From positions 1-62,835 of the forward strand of contig FTLJ01000110.1 of the NCBI GenBank assembly GCA_900155495.1: a DNA stretch of 62,835 nucleotides, written 5' to 3'. A program made the translations under genes and the position numbers. The DNA is from Porogramme epimiltina (lineage: Eukaryota > Basidiomycota > Agaricomycetes > Polyporales > Polyporaceae). Under the pieces are notes generated by a model. The model worked only from the letters and a program-made list of their open reading frames with translations. It searched no databases and had not been told where the DNA came from. Shown piece after piece: positions 1-10,426 of this stretch (its first letter is position 1; each line of letters starts with the position of its first letter).

Positions 1-383
1 GGGCGGGAGATGGGGGGCGGGAGGCGGGAGGTGGTGGAGGCCGGGAGTGGCATCGTCGCGATAAAAGTAGGGGTTCATGGATGAGCCGGCCAGGGGAGAG
101 TGGGGGCTCCAAGGAGGTTATGACGAGATGGCTGTCTTGCCCGTCCCTTGTCTCATAACGCGGGCAGAGTGCGCCCCGCGAGGCTCCGCAAGCCTTGTGG
201 GATCCGGCGCCTGGCAGCCTGTGTGGGTCGCAGGCCGTGCCACTCAGGGCCTCCAGATCGAGCCTCTCCCCTTCCGGCCAACACGTGCCCGGCACGACGC
301 GTCCCAGACGCCCATCTCTCCCTCTCCGCGTCTCTTCCTCACGCGTGTCTCCGCCAGCTATCCATCTCCTCCTCCCGCGCGAC
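1..383. other. 5' flank of SLD2
   Basis: No gene is visible. The first 60 bases are a purine-rich G/A tract. The part nearest the SLD2 start is C/T-rich, as is common in basidiomycete promoters. Open frames here are short and run through the SLD2 exon in the wrong phase. Confidence 0.6.
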
Positions 384-2151
384 ATGGCCACCACAGACGT
401 CGCGTCGGTCCGCGCAGAAATCAAGAAATGGGAGCGCGACTTTCGCGCAGAACATGGCAGAGATCCTTCTGTCCAGGAGATCAAGGGCCAGCCCACCATA
501 GGTACGTCGCGTCTGACCACATCCTGTCGCCGCGTTCACCCGGTTCCCAGCGGCCAAGTACAAACTTTACAAGACACTCTCCAAGACTGCTTCATCTGGT
601 TCTGCTCCTAAACCCTCTGGCTCGTCTACCACCCCGCCTTCTCAGCGACCACAGCAGTCTTCCTCCTCTATAGTCCCGAAGTCCCGAGCGATCAAGGTCG
701 ATCCTCCGCTTTCGTCTTCCAACCCGTTTTCTCCTGTCAAGAAGAGGAAAAATCTCACAGACCTACCTTCGCCCTCGCAACGTGCATCTAATCAATCGCG
801 CCCGAACCCCTTTGCCACCCCATCCAAGCCGAAGCACACCGCGCGCGTTACCCGCCGTTCTCCCTCACCCGACCCGTTTCCGCCTATTCTCCCCCTCCCA
901 CTGGTACAGCGCCCGCCTCTTTCACCCGCAGCAGACTCGGCCGTCACAAGAGCACGTAAACGTCTCCGCGGGGAACCCGTCTCCCCTTCCCCGGTCAAAG
1001 AGAAGCGTCCCCGTGTGGTCCCGCAGGCTGCGCCGTCATTTGCCGGCCGCCCTCCTCGGTCGCGCAGCCCGGAGATGTCGTATGCAGACGACGCCGCTCT
1101 GGACCCGAACGACACGATCATAGCCGATACTCCCATGAAACCTCTGAAGAGTGGACGGAGCTTCAAGGTTCTCTTTGATGATGCGCCCCCAAACAATGAC
1201 GCCCGACCTGCGAAGATACTTAGCCGGAAGACCGCGGACTCACCTCCACCCAGTCTTCGTGGTATGAAGAGGGATCGATCGCGTGCATTAACGCCTTCGT
1301 CAGACGAAGACGGCGACTGGGATGCGAGGCCGAAGCTGAAGAGCCTCGAGGCGTCTGCGGCCTTGTCGGCAAAGCCCTCTCGACCACCTAAGACGCGTGT
1401 AGTCAATGGGAAGCTAGGAGTTCCAAAAGCACTCGTACCAGCTCGAGACGACCTCTGGTCAGATGTTAAACCTTCCATGTCAAAGCCTCCGCCCCCGTTA
1501 CACCGAACTCAGTCCGATTCCTCCAGTCGTCCTTCACGACCTGCGAATAAGCGTGCTCTGTCCAAAGACTTTGACGACGTCATCGACGATGGCACCAGGG
1601 ACGGCAGTACCCTTCTAGACCTGCCCCTTATCCCGCCATCACCGCCCCCCGAATCATCTACGTCGGGCAAAGGCAAGGGGAAATCGGCCCCATTCGGCCG
1701 GAAGAAACCGAAGTTCCTGCAGGGTTCCGGGGATGCGGAGAGTGAAGAGGAAGAGGTTGAGATTCAGGTTAGGGAAGTGGACCCACGGGCTCACTCCACT
1801 GCAGTGGAACACGGTGGCGATGCCGATTCCGACTGGGAGACGCAATGGCGAGCGCATCGAAACCCTGGATCCGAGCCGGCCGCACTTCTGGACGAGCCTT
1901 CGCATGAATTTGGCAAATTCGAAGTCGACTTGCCTGAGGACCTGCAGCGAATATTGGCCATTTCCCCGGGTGGGCGGACGAAAGATTCTGGCGAGAAGGT
2001 CGTCAAGAGTCTCCTATATGGGAGTCGTGAAACGCACTATGATGCGAGCAAGGGCGGCGAGATCTGGGACGTCGGAGAGGAGTCGGACCACGGCGAGGGC
2101 ACCGAGGATTGGGAAGGCGAACCCGTTCCGTGGGAGGTGGGAGAGTTATAG
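384..2151 (+). CDS. SLD2: DNA replication regulator Sld2/Drc1
   Basis: Exons 384..501 and 551..2151 (49-nt intron) give 572 aa. The N-terminus has the Sld2 signature: an Ala/Glu-rich start, then IKKWERDF, HGRDPSVQEI and, straight after the splice, AAKYKLYKTLSK. The rest is predicted disordered, rich in Ser-Pro and Thr-Pro cyclin-dependent kinase sites, and carries two NPF motifs (NPFSPVKKRK and NPFATPSKPK) that recur in fungal Sld2. In yeast, CDK-phosphorylated Sld2 binds Dpb11 and allows Cdc45-Mcm2-7-GINS assembly; the role here is taken from that family. The animal counterpart is the N-terminus of RecQL4. The acidic C-terminus ends in a Trp/Glu-rich stretch. The start at 384 is the only one that keeps the conserved N-terminal block in frame across the intron. 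Confidence 0.9.
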
Positions 2152-2987
2152 GCCACCGTCCACTCGTCCTTCCGACACGACTTCACGGCACCTATTCCAT
2201 GGAATCCTCGACCCCTCCATTATGGTCATAATGCTTGCTACACCGGTGTAGCCCTTGGGCTCATGAGCCGTGCCAGGTGCCCGGCACGCCCAAAGGTGTC
2301 TACTGTCGATGGCGCCGATGCGGGTTATGTGTGTACAGGGGTGTGTTTCGGGTTGGACGTTGGTGCCGAGAGTGGGTGGGGGAGATGGAGTAGTCCCGGG
2401 CTGTGTAACAGTATGTGTCTATTTGCCTGTGCCGACTACTCACGCAATCTTCACGCCGATGCGTACAACGCGCAATCATTGACGTTTAGAAGAGGTGCTG
2501 TGGTCGTGTGCGTTCAACGAGGAGGGGCTCTGGAGTGCAATCCAACTCCCCGCGAAGGTGCGTACGACGCGTGCCAGGACTCACGTGCAACGCATGCTAC
2601 CGCGATATGGGCGGCTACGCGCTCTTCGCCCGCCGTTTGCAGAGCTTAAGTCCTCATTGATCACACATGCAGCGGCGAGGTACACTGCTCTATCAGGGTA
2701 CGACTGCATCCCACCCGCCATGCGCATCCCTGCAGATGGCGCGTCCACCAGTCGTATAATTCCCCGCCTCTGTAGCTCCCAGCTTCACCGCACCCCGCCC
2801 TCCGTCGCATTGCGCACTTGTGTCCCTCTCGAAGCATTTCGGAACCTGCTGATCCACCGAAGAAGCTCCCTTTCGCCGCCATATTGCTTTAAATCCATTA
2901 CTGAACAACGTGCCGGCACCTCCCCCAAACCTTACCATCCGCAGTCCACAGTCCAATAAGTATCCCCTACACGCACCCGAAGCTGCC
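2152..2987. other. intergenic, SLD2 to F-box-like gene
   Basis: About 0.8 kb with no supportable gene. It holds the SLD2 3' region and the promoter of the next gene, whose last 150 bases are pyrimidine-rich. Open frames of 70-150 codons have no recognisable protein character. Confidence 0.55.
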
Positions 2988-5540
2988 ATGTCCTCCGGAC
3001 AGTCTCTCTCGCGCCGCTCCTCTCTGGCCGACTACATCTCTCACATCCCCCGCCCGCGACTCTCCAGTCTCCGCTCTCGCAAGTCTAACGCGTCGCTCAA
3101 GACCGCTGCTTCGGTGAAGGTCGATAACTACACGTCGTACGCAGTCTACCAGCAGAAGATGCTCCCTGCCATCCTTCGCGACCCCGACACGACCCAGAAG
3201 CTCCTCGAGGCCATCCTCGATACGCCAGGTGGGCGCAGGTCTCTCGTGCGCCTCGCGCGCACGTGCAAGGCGTTCAGGGACCCCGCCCTGGACCTCCTGT
3301 GGCGCGACCTCGACAGCCTTACCCCGCTCCTAGGCCTCTTCCCGAGCGCCATCCTGAAGCGTGCCCGCAGGCCGGGCCTAGGCCTGGTACGCTTTCTCAC
3401 TATGTCGGCTCCGCAAGAGTCGTTGCTCACCCGAATGCTTGCACCCGCATCACGCGTTGGCGATGACCAGGTAAAGGCCCCCGAACGCGATGACTGGGCT
3501 CGCGTCCTTGCCTACGGCGCGCGCGTCAAGAGCATTGCGTACATCGAGAGCTCGGGGAACATCGCCCCTTCGATCCTGCCGCTCCTGGAGGAGCACCGCC
3601 CCACGACGTTCCTCCTCCCCAACCTCACGTCTCTCACGTGGAAGGTGGACACCACGGCGAACCTTGAGCGCTGCCGCATGTTCCTTGGTCCACGCATCGA
3701 GGCCGTCGTGCTCGAGGTAGGGTCCAAGACGCCCCGGATCAACGACCTCTTGGAGGAGATCGCCAGCCACAAGGGCCTCACGTCCTTCTCGTTCACCCTG
3801 CACACGAACCTTCCCGACAAATTCACGGACACGTTCCAGGATAATGTCGCGATCGAGAAGCTGGCGCTCACCGCCCCCGGCGCGCTGGCCTCGAAGGTGG
3901 GCAAATGGGCGTCCTGCCTTCCCTCCCTGAAGTCGTTCGCGGTGGACCTCTCTGCGCGATCGACGACCGCGGTAGAGGGTTTCTTCGACGACATCAGCCC
4001 TGGCTCTGGCTATTCTACCCCAAGCTCCGTCGGCGGGACGGACAGCGGCGTGTTTTCCGCGGACGAGGTCGACTTCACAGAAGCCCGCAAGGCTGCGGTG
4101 CGCCTTACGCGTGACGGGCCTCGCCGCGGCGCTTTCGCGAGGCTCAGCAACCTCACGCTGACGGGCGATGCTGGGAACCTCATGACGTTCCTGAAGCACC
4201 TTACCAGCCCCCTGGCACAGCTCGATCTTGTCATGGAAGACCCCCCGCAGCCCATCGACTGGCACGACCTCTGCGTCGTTGTCAGCGACCAGTTCTCCGA
4301 CACGCTTCAGTCCATCCGCGTTAGCGCCACCAGTGCGTCGCGTTTCGGAGAGCTGGTCCGCGCGACCTCGCGAGGTGGGGATGCTCCTATGCGGCACCTC
4401 CCCCTCACCTATCTCTCGATGCTTCCGCGTCTGTGGAGGTTCGAGGTCGACCTCCCAGAGTCGGTAATCTTCGAGGAGAGAGATATCCACCACATCGCGC
4501 GGATTTGCCCGAACATCGAGATCCTCCGCCTCTGTCCCATGGCGCGTTTCCCCCCGACCGGGCCTCCTCCTCCCATCACTCTCGAGACCATCGTGCCCCT
4601 CACGCGCGATTGTCGTCGCCTTCACACGCTCGCGCTCGTTCTGAACGCTACCGAATTGTCCAGCGATGACGTGTACTCCACGCGCGTTGTCTGCTCGCGT
4701 TCCCTTCTCCGCCTCCACGTCGGGCATTCGTGGATCAAGAACTCGTTGCAGACAGCAGTCCTCCTGAGTCACCTCACCCCGTACCTGGAGTCGCTCAAGT
4801 ACTTCGAGCCGAAGAACCGCGTGGGCACCGTCGAGGCCAACGCGCTCGCGTGGCAGAAGGCTTCCGAGATTCTACCCCACGTCCAACACATCAGGCTTGC
4901 GGAGCGCAAGCTCCAACCGCCGCCGATGCGGTACGTCCCCCCGCCCAAGGCCGACAAAGGCATCGATGCCACGCCCATCATGTTCGACGCGGGCGTGACC
5001 GCCCGCCCCGCCGTCTCCGAAATGTTCATCCAGGTACAGCCGGAGGTCGTCGAATGCGGCGTGCAAATCATCCCGGACACCTGCGAGGTCTCCATCGACG
5101 CCACCCCTGTTCTCGTCGAGACGGAGGTTATGGCGGTCGCAGAGTACCACGAGCAGGGCGTCGACGCCGTCCCGGAGACCGACGAAAAGGGGACGGAGCC
5201 GATCTCGTTCGCGCCCTCCGACACGTCATCCGAGTCCTCGGACGACGTCCTCGAAAACGGCACCCCTTTCTCCATCTTCACCCCCACAACTGCGGTGACG
5301 GGCGTCGTCAACCTGACGTACCGCGTCGTGCGCTTCTACACCGCGCCCATTCGTTTTATGTTTTCATTTATGCCCTTCGGTATGCCCCCTATGCACATGC
5401 CCCTCACAAAATTCGTCTCCTCCGCACCCTTATCCAACCACGAGCTCGAGGACGTCTCCGAAAAACGCCCTGTAGAGTCCCCGGTGCTTCACACCAACGG
5501 CACCGCGTCCGTCGTCGACATCAACCCTGTTTGTCAATAG
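2988..5540 (+). CDS. F-box-like/leucine-rich protein of unknown target
   Basis: An intron-free frame of 850 aa. Residues about 84-105 (LVRLARTCKAFRDPALDLLW) look like the second half of an F-box, the Skp1-binding module of SCF ubiquitin ligases, as in the many Agaricomycete F-box proteins. The middle alternates short hydrophobic strands with LxxLxL spacing, suggesting degenerate leucine-rich repeats. From about residue 656 there are three loose repeats around IDATP or VDAVP, and the C-terminus has a hydrophobic stretch near residues 770-810. A start at 2910 is also in frame, but the ATG at 2988 opens the Ser-rich N-terminus and has a better purine/cytosine context. SCF membership is inference; no substrate can be named. 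Confidence 0.75.
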   Translation: MSSGQSLSRRSSLADYISHIPRPRLSSLRSRKSNASLKTAASVKVDNYTSYAVYQQKMLPAILRDPDTTQKLLEAILDTPGGRRSLVRLARTCKAFRDPALDLLWRDLDSLTPLLGLFPSAILKRARRPGLGLVRFLTMSAPQESLLTRMLAPASRVGDDQVKAPERDDWARVLAYGARVKSIAYIESSGNIAPSILPLLEEHRPTTFLLPNLTSLTWKVDTTANLERCRMFLGPRIEAVVLEVGSKTPRINDLLEEIASHKGLTSFSFTLHTNLPDKFTDTFQDNVAIEKLALTAPGALASKVGKWASCLPSLKSFAVDLSARSTTAVEGFFDDISPGSGYSTPSSVGGTDSGVFSADEVDFTEARKAAVRLTRDGPRRGAFARLSNLTLTGDAGNLMTFLKHLTSPLAQLDLVMEDPPQPIDWHDLCVVVSDQFSDTLQSIRVSATSASRFGELVRATSRGGDAPMRHLPLTYLSMLPRLWRFEVDLPESVIFEERDIHHIARICPNIEILRLCPMARFPPTGPPPPITLETIVPLTRDCRRLHTLALVLNATELSSDDVYSTRVVCSRSLLRLHVGHSWIKNSLQTAVLLSHLTPYLESLKYFEPKNRVGTVEANALAWQKASEILPHVQHIRLAERKLQPPPMRYVPPPKADKGIDATPIMFDAGVTARPAVSEMFIQVQPEVVECGVQIIPDTCEVSIDATPVLVETEVMAVAEYHEQGVDAVPETDEKGTEPISFAPSDTSSESSDDVLENGTPFSIFTPTTAVTGVVNLTYRVVRFYTAPIRFMFSFMPFGMPPMHMPLTKFVSSAPLSNHELEDVSEKRPVESPVLHTNGTASVVDINPVCQ

Positions 5541-5918
5541 TTCTTCGATTATGCTTTATGTCTCATGCTTACATACACGTACAACTCTGTGCTGGCACTC
5601 ACGTAGGATTCGTTGAATAGCAATATCATTATTTCTGGCTCTGAACTTCATACATCTGTGAATGAAGACCCCTCTACGAAGTGGGGCAGTAATCGCTGTA
5701 GTGTCTTTGGAGGCGAGAACGTTGTGCCTTCTCCCATCCGCTTTTGTTTTGGTGCTTCAGGAGCGGACGGAACGCCCGTGACCCACGTGATCGAATATGG
5801 GCGACTTGCTCAATATGGCAGTGGCGAGGGAGAGCGCCTGTACGCGACGCGTCAGTCCAGCCTCAGAACCGCGACTAGCTCCTGGCATCCATCTCCTACT
5901 TCACTCACGACACCTACC
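5541..5918. other. intergenic, promoter of RPN5
   Basis: No gene is seen. The stretch just before 5919 is a C/A-rich leader typical of highly expressed fungal genes. Confidence 0.5.
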
Positions 5919-7731
5919 ATGGCCGATCCCAAAAAGCAAGAGAAAGATTTTACGAAGGAGGTTGACACTCTGCTTCCGGAGGCACGGACACTGGCGAAGG
6001 TGCGCACGAATGGCTCATCTAACCTCAGTGTGGCACTGACTTCCGCTTGTCTGCTTAGGCCGGTAAGCTGCAGGAGGCTTTGGACAAGCTCTATGTTCTC
6101 GAGAAGCAAACTCGAAATGTACGCATCTTTGCTGTTCGTGCGCGACTTTATATAACGATTCTTGAACAGGCCTCAGACATGCAATCCACTACCCGCCTCG
6201 TCAAGGAGGCATCTGAACTATGTTACAAGGCCAAGAACTTCGCACTGTTGAACACCAACATCAGCACGCTTAGCAAGAAGCACGGCCAGCTTAAGGCATC
6301 CATTCAGGCGATGGTGGAGCAGGCAATTGACTGGCTCGAGGACATCCGGAAGACGGAGGGCAAGGAGAAGTGGCTGGAACTCATCGAGACTCTACGGAAC
6401 GTCACTGAGGGCAAGGTACGCAAAATAATACAACCCCCTTGTAACCACACACTCACGTACTTGTATTGCAGATCTTCCTGGAGACACCACGGGCCCGCAT
6501 AACCCTGCTCCTCGCCCATTATCATGAAACGCTTGCCAAAGCCTCCACCGCCACCCCTGCCTCCAGCAAAGAATCGCTCCAACTTGCATCAGACCTCTTG
6601 AGCGATCTACAAGTCGAGACGTACTCTTCGATGGATCGACGGGAAAAGACTGAGTTCATTGAGGAACAAATGCGTTTCCTGATCGCACTCGCCCGCCTCA
6701 AAGACGGCGAAATCGGGCAGGAAGGGAAGGACTCCATTGGCGGCGGTGAAGCGGAGTGGGTGAAGGTGCGAGTCGGTGGTAGGAAAGTCAACGAGGAGTT
6801 CTTGAAGGATAAGGCCAACGAGGTCAGTTGATCCTTCACACCCGAGTAGGCAGACGGCTAACCCTTTGTCGTCCAACAGGATCTCAAGCTGAAGTACTAC
6901 GACATGATGATCCAGTACGCACTGCACGAGAGCGCATACCTTGATGCTGCGAAGTACTACCACAAGGTCTGGGAGACCCCGTCTATCAAGGAGGAAGTCA
7001 ACGGGCGTGGTCGTGAGGCATGTACAATCAAGCCCAAACGCGATGTTCTGCTCATTTTCTGTATATTCAGGCTCTCGAACACATTGTGTACTATGTCGTT
7101 CTTGCACCACATGACAACGAGCAATCCGACATGCTTCACCGTCTGTTCCTCGATCCCGCACTTACAAGACTCGAGCTGCACTAGTAAGCACCCTGAACAC
7201 TGTAGCATGAGCATTGTATTCACTGCCTCCATTAGTGCACTCGTTAAGTGCTTCACAACGCCCGAGCTCATGAGGTGGCCTGGCATAGAGCAGATCTACG
7301 GCCCTCACCTGAAGAAGACCAGCGTCTTCCAATCCCCCAAGCTCTGGGAGGACCTGCATACCCGCGTCATCGAGCATGTGCGTACCGTTTTGAGCATGTT
7401 GAACTACATTCCACTGACATCCCTTCAGAATATTCGCATTGTGTCGCAGTATTATACTCGCATCACTCTCACTCGCCTGACTTCATTGTTGGACCTTACC
7501 CAACAACAGACCGAGGAGATCCTCTGTCGACTGGTCGTATCAGGAACGGTCTGGGCACGCGTCGATCGACCAGCCGGCATAGTAAACTTCCGGAAGAGCA
7601 GGAGCGCGGAGGACGTCATGAACGACTGGAGTTCAGACATGCAGCGGTTGCTGGGTCTCGTAGAGAAGACGTGGATGGGTGTCAACGCGGCGCAGGCGGC
7701 ACAATCACGAGCGGTGAAGGCGACCTCATAA
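5919..7731 (+). CDS. RPN5: 26S proteasome regulatory lid subunit Rpn5 (PSMD12)
   Basis: Eight exons: 5919..5999, 6059..6118, 6170..6415, 6472..6822, 6880..7017, 7071..7183, 7236..7377 and 7429..7731, giving 477 aa (human PSMD12 456). It is recognised by N-terminal KQEKDFTKEVDTLLPEA, the helical repeat region (LVKEASELCYKAKNF, IDWLEDIRKTEGKEKW), APHDNEQSDMLHRL and the C-terminal PCI domain with NIRIVSQYYTRI, LTSLLDL and AGIVNF. Rpn5 is a scaffold subunit of the proteasome lid, and in fungi it is often shared with the COP9 signalosome. The fifth intron (7018..7070) appears to use a GC donor: no GT donor in phase 0 joins GRGRE to ALEHIVYYV. The gene converges with mS23, 170 bp apart. Confidence 0.95.
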
Positions 7732-7901
7732 TGTACGAGATTGTATGTAGTAATACCACGGACAACTGCCCTTTCCTTTTTCCCTAGCTGTGTCAATCGA
7801 CTGAGGCTGACCTGGGATACATTAAACCCGCCTTCATTAACTCCTAGGTAACGTATAGCATGTATAGAGCAACTGAAAGCATGGACCGGCTCATCCCATG
7901 A

Positions 7902-8846
7902 CTATGACGCGGCTCGTGCTGACCGAGGGAGAACACCCACGAAGTCCGCCTTCGCCGATGTCAGACGTGTATCGCGTTTCGCGACTGCCTCGGGATCCAG
8001 TCCTTCTGGTTTAATCTCCGGTTCCTCGAGGACAGGAGCGTACACCGGACGAACACCCTTCTTCCACAACCTCGTGTACTCCTGACCCTTGGTCCACCGA
8101 GGTGTAGGTCCGGGACTCTCGATGACTGCCTTCCACCGTTTCTGCTCCGAGACCGCCCCGGCGCTGTCTCCCTTGTAGGTGCGGAAGGTGTCGTACGCCT
8201 TTTCTTCCTTTTCGAACTGGATGTCGACCTGCGACGGCCCGAACTCGACGCCGTTGTGCTCGGCTTCGCTGAGCGCGATCGTGCGCGCGACCTGGAGCTC
8301 CGAGCGCAGCGCGCGGAACTGGGCCACGGCGGACGCGTACGCCGAGGACAGGTCCACGCCGTGGTGCTCGTGGAGGTTCACGGCGTAGCGGATAGCACTG
8401 TGCGGAGGCGCGGAGCGTTAGTGCTCTGCGTGAGTTGGCAAGGAGGGCGACACGCACTCCTCTGGCGACGGGTTGCGCCCCCTCTGCCGCAGTCTCCTCC
8501 ACTCTACCCCCCGGACGGGGTGCTCGCTCTGAACTGTTGCACCCTCGACAAGACTCGTTTCACGGAAGGCCTCAAAGGGATGGTCGCGGAAGAACTGCTT
8601 GCGGAGCTGGTCCTCAACATATTCGATCTGGAGGGGCTGGATCGTCTTCTTGCTGGAGGGACGCGTAAGGGGCACGGAAGGTTTCGCATCGAAGGGCGAA
8701 CGCGAGGGGGGCTCGCGGGCAGGGAGGGGGAGGGGTGGATGGTCGAGGACGGCGCGGTACCAGGCGGGCTCGCGCTGGATATAGCCCTCGCGGATGAGGC
8801 GAGAGGCCTGCTTGTGGACTTGACTCGCTACGCGCTTTGTCGCCAT
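7902..8846 (-). CDS. RSM25: mitochondrial small ribosomal subunit protein mS23 (Rsm25)
   Basis: Exons 8846..8458 and 8397..7902 on the minus strand (60-nt intron, GA|T split codon) give 294 aa. The N-terminus matches the mS23/Rsm25 family: VHKQASRLIREGYI, then EPAWYRAVLDHPPLPLPAR, and later IEYVEDQLRKQFFRDHPFEA. The second exon is helical and charged, with the HLY-like GVDLSSAYASAVAQFRALR segment and a basic tail. The protein belongs to the mitochondrial 37S ribosomal subunit. The first 20 residues are basic and hydroxylated and could act as the import signal. Its divergent partner is the metallothionein gene, with 742 bp between the two starts. Confidence 0.88.
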
Positions 8847-9588
8847 TGTGAGGGTCGGCGAGGGGCGCTACACCCGAACTAGGGCACCAAGAGAGGGGAG
8901 GAGGACGAAGGGCAGAGTGAGCGGACTGACCGTCACACTCACTGGCGGACGAGCAGGAAACTTGGCACGGGCGCTTCCTTCGGAGCGCTCGTCGCTCGCG
9001 TGGCTGCCTCTGGCGCTTACGGGTGTTGCCTAGAACTTCGGGCCTGCTCAACTTGTCCACAGCCGCGGCCGCGGTGCCACTCTACCTTCTGTCTAATTGC
9101 CATCTTTGCTGCCGAACCCCGGACAGGGTGACCTGGTGCTCGGAACACTAGTGGCTTCTAGTCTCGCCTCGAATCCACACCCCACTCACTCTCGATTCTC
9201 TGGGCTAACAATATCCCATTCGTCTGATCCTTGTCTCAAGCACCAAGCTTCGACCATACTGCTTTCCCAACACTCTGAGAACCCAGCTGTCCCTTCGATT
9301 GTAATACATGCGGGCAGCGGGAGACCGTAGAGCGCCTTATGACCATGAGGGGCCTGGCAGTGGGAAGACCCGATAAGCCATCGATTCCGTGACCCATCTT
9401 CGGATTCGGAATGCTCGGATGCTGCGCCTGCCTCTGAACCTGAATGCACCTGACTCCGAATTCCGGGCCTGTCTTGACAACATACCTGTGCGTTATCAGA
9501 TAAAGGATCAAGATACCTGGCGGTGGGTATAATAACCCCAGGTTTCGCCGCGTCCCGCCCCCCATCCTCCTTCGGACCAACCGCCAAC
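8847..9588. other. divergent promoter region, mS23 and metallothionein
   Basis: 742 bp between the two start codons. The half near the metallothionein contains candidate regulatory elements, listed separately. No coding potential was recognised. Confidence 0.6.
9399..9535 (+). promoter_or_regulatory. candidate metallothionein promoter elements
   Basis: Seen directly: TTCGGATTCGGAA at 9399..9411, the palindromic core CCGAATTCCGG at 9456..9466, the inverted GATA pair TTATCAGATAA at 9493..9503, and a TATA-like TATAATAA at 9528..9535, about 60 bp before the ATG. The spaced TTC/GAA units could bind heat-shock factor, which drives yeast CUP1, and the GATA pair could bind GATA factors. Both assignments are inference from motif shape. 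Confidence 0.4.
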
Positions 9589-9867
9589 ATGGTGAGTTCT
9601 TGGTCCTGACTGTGCGGCATCGACGCCCTCTAACACCACCCGTACCAGCCTGCCGACGTCAAGTGCACCACCCAGACCACGAGCGACGACTGCTCTTACC
9701 CCAACTGTGCTTGCGGCGAGCCGCCCAAGAACAAGAACAACTGCGGCTCTTCCAGCTGCAGCTGCGGCACTTCGTACGTTACCTCATCCGAATATGCTTC
9801 TGCAGCTTCTCTAACAGTTACTGTGCTTCGCAGTTGCGCCTGCAAGCCCGGCGAGTGCAAGTGCTGA
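9589..9867 (+). CDS. metallothionein, 53 aa, 11 cysteines
   Basis: Three exons: 9589..9591 (the ATG alone, followed by GTGAGT), 9649..9773 and 9834..9867, joining to 53 aa. Eleven cysteines at residues 7, 16, 21, 23, 33, 38, 40, 44, 46, 51 and 53 lie mainly in CxC pairs (CAC, CSC, CAC, CKC), and the protein ends GECKC. That is the metal-thiolate pattern of small fungal metallothioneins, which chelate Cu(I), Zn or Cd in the cytosol and buffer metal stress. There is no aromatic residue except one Tyr and no His. Each intron has a normal donor and acceptor, and the C-terminal CxC pairs appear only after splicing, so the gene is invisible to length-based frame searches. The TATA-like box at 9528 and the compact size fit an inducible gene. 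Which metal it binds cannot be told from the sequence. Confidence 0.85.
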
Positions 9868-10426
9868 ACGTGTGCAGAGAGTCGGCGTCCCGAGCTTGTA
9901 TAATACCTTGCGAGGGGTGTACTGCTGTTGAATGAGAAGTTGTATATGTGTATTCAACTACTTGACTCCCCCACCCGTTCTGTCGTCATCAGATTCAACT
10001 AGTAAGTCCATAGTGACTCCTTGATCTCCCCTTCCTTGACCACCGATCGAGCGACGCACCAATGAAGTCAGGATCGCCGTTGTTCAGTGTCTTCGGGCCT
10101 CGGTCCGGACAGACTCGCGAGCCGAGATGTGAGAATCGAAGCCCACAGCTCACTTAAGCCAGTGCATGCGTCTATTCCAACTACTTCTAAACGTTGCCAG
10201 CAGGCTGTAGCAGGTCTGATTCTCGCCACTGCATAACACAGCTGTAAGTTGGATTCAATGGCCTAAACGTATATATCGATCCAAACCTGTCCATAGCCCA
10301 GCGTCCTCCGAGGACCTTCAGCACCGCGACTGCCGCAGCAACGTCGATTTTGAGGCAGGGATTGGGCTTAAAAGGACACGCGTCCTGTACTCGGGTGTCT
10401 GTACTCCCTCCCCAAAGCCACAAACA
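9868..10426. other. intergenic, metallothionein to Lnt-like gene
   Basis: Metallothionein 3' region and the promoter of the next gene. An A/T-rich TTAAAA lies about 60 bp before the ATG at 10427. Nothing else was recognised. Confidence 0.5.

Noticed and set aside
3450..4772. 440-codon open frame on the minus strand
   Set aside because: It is a shadow of the F-box-like gene, created by G/C-ended codons; the residues are charged low-complexity without any domain.
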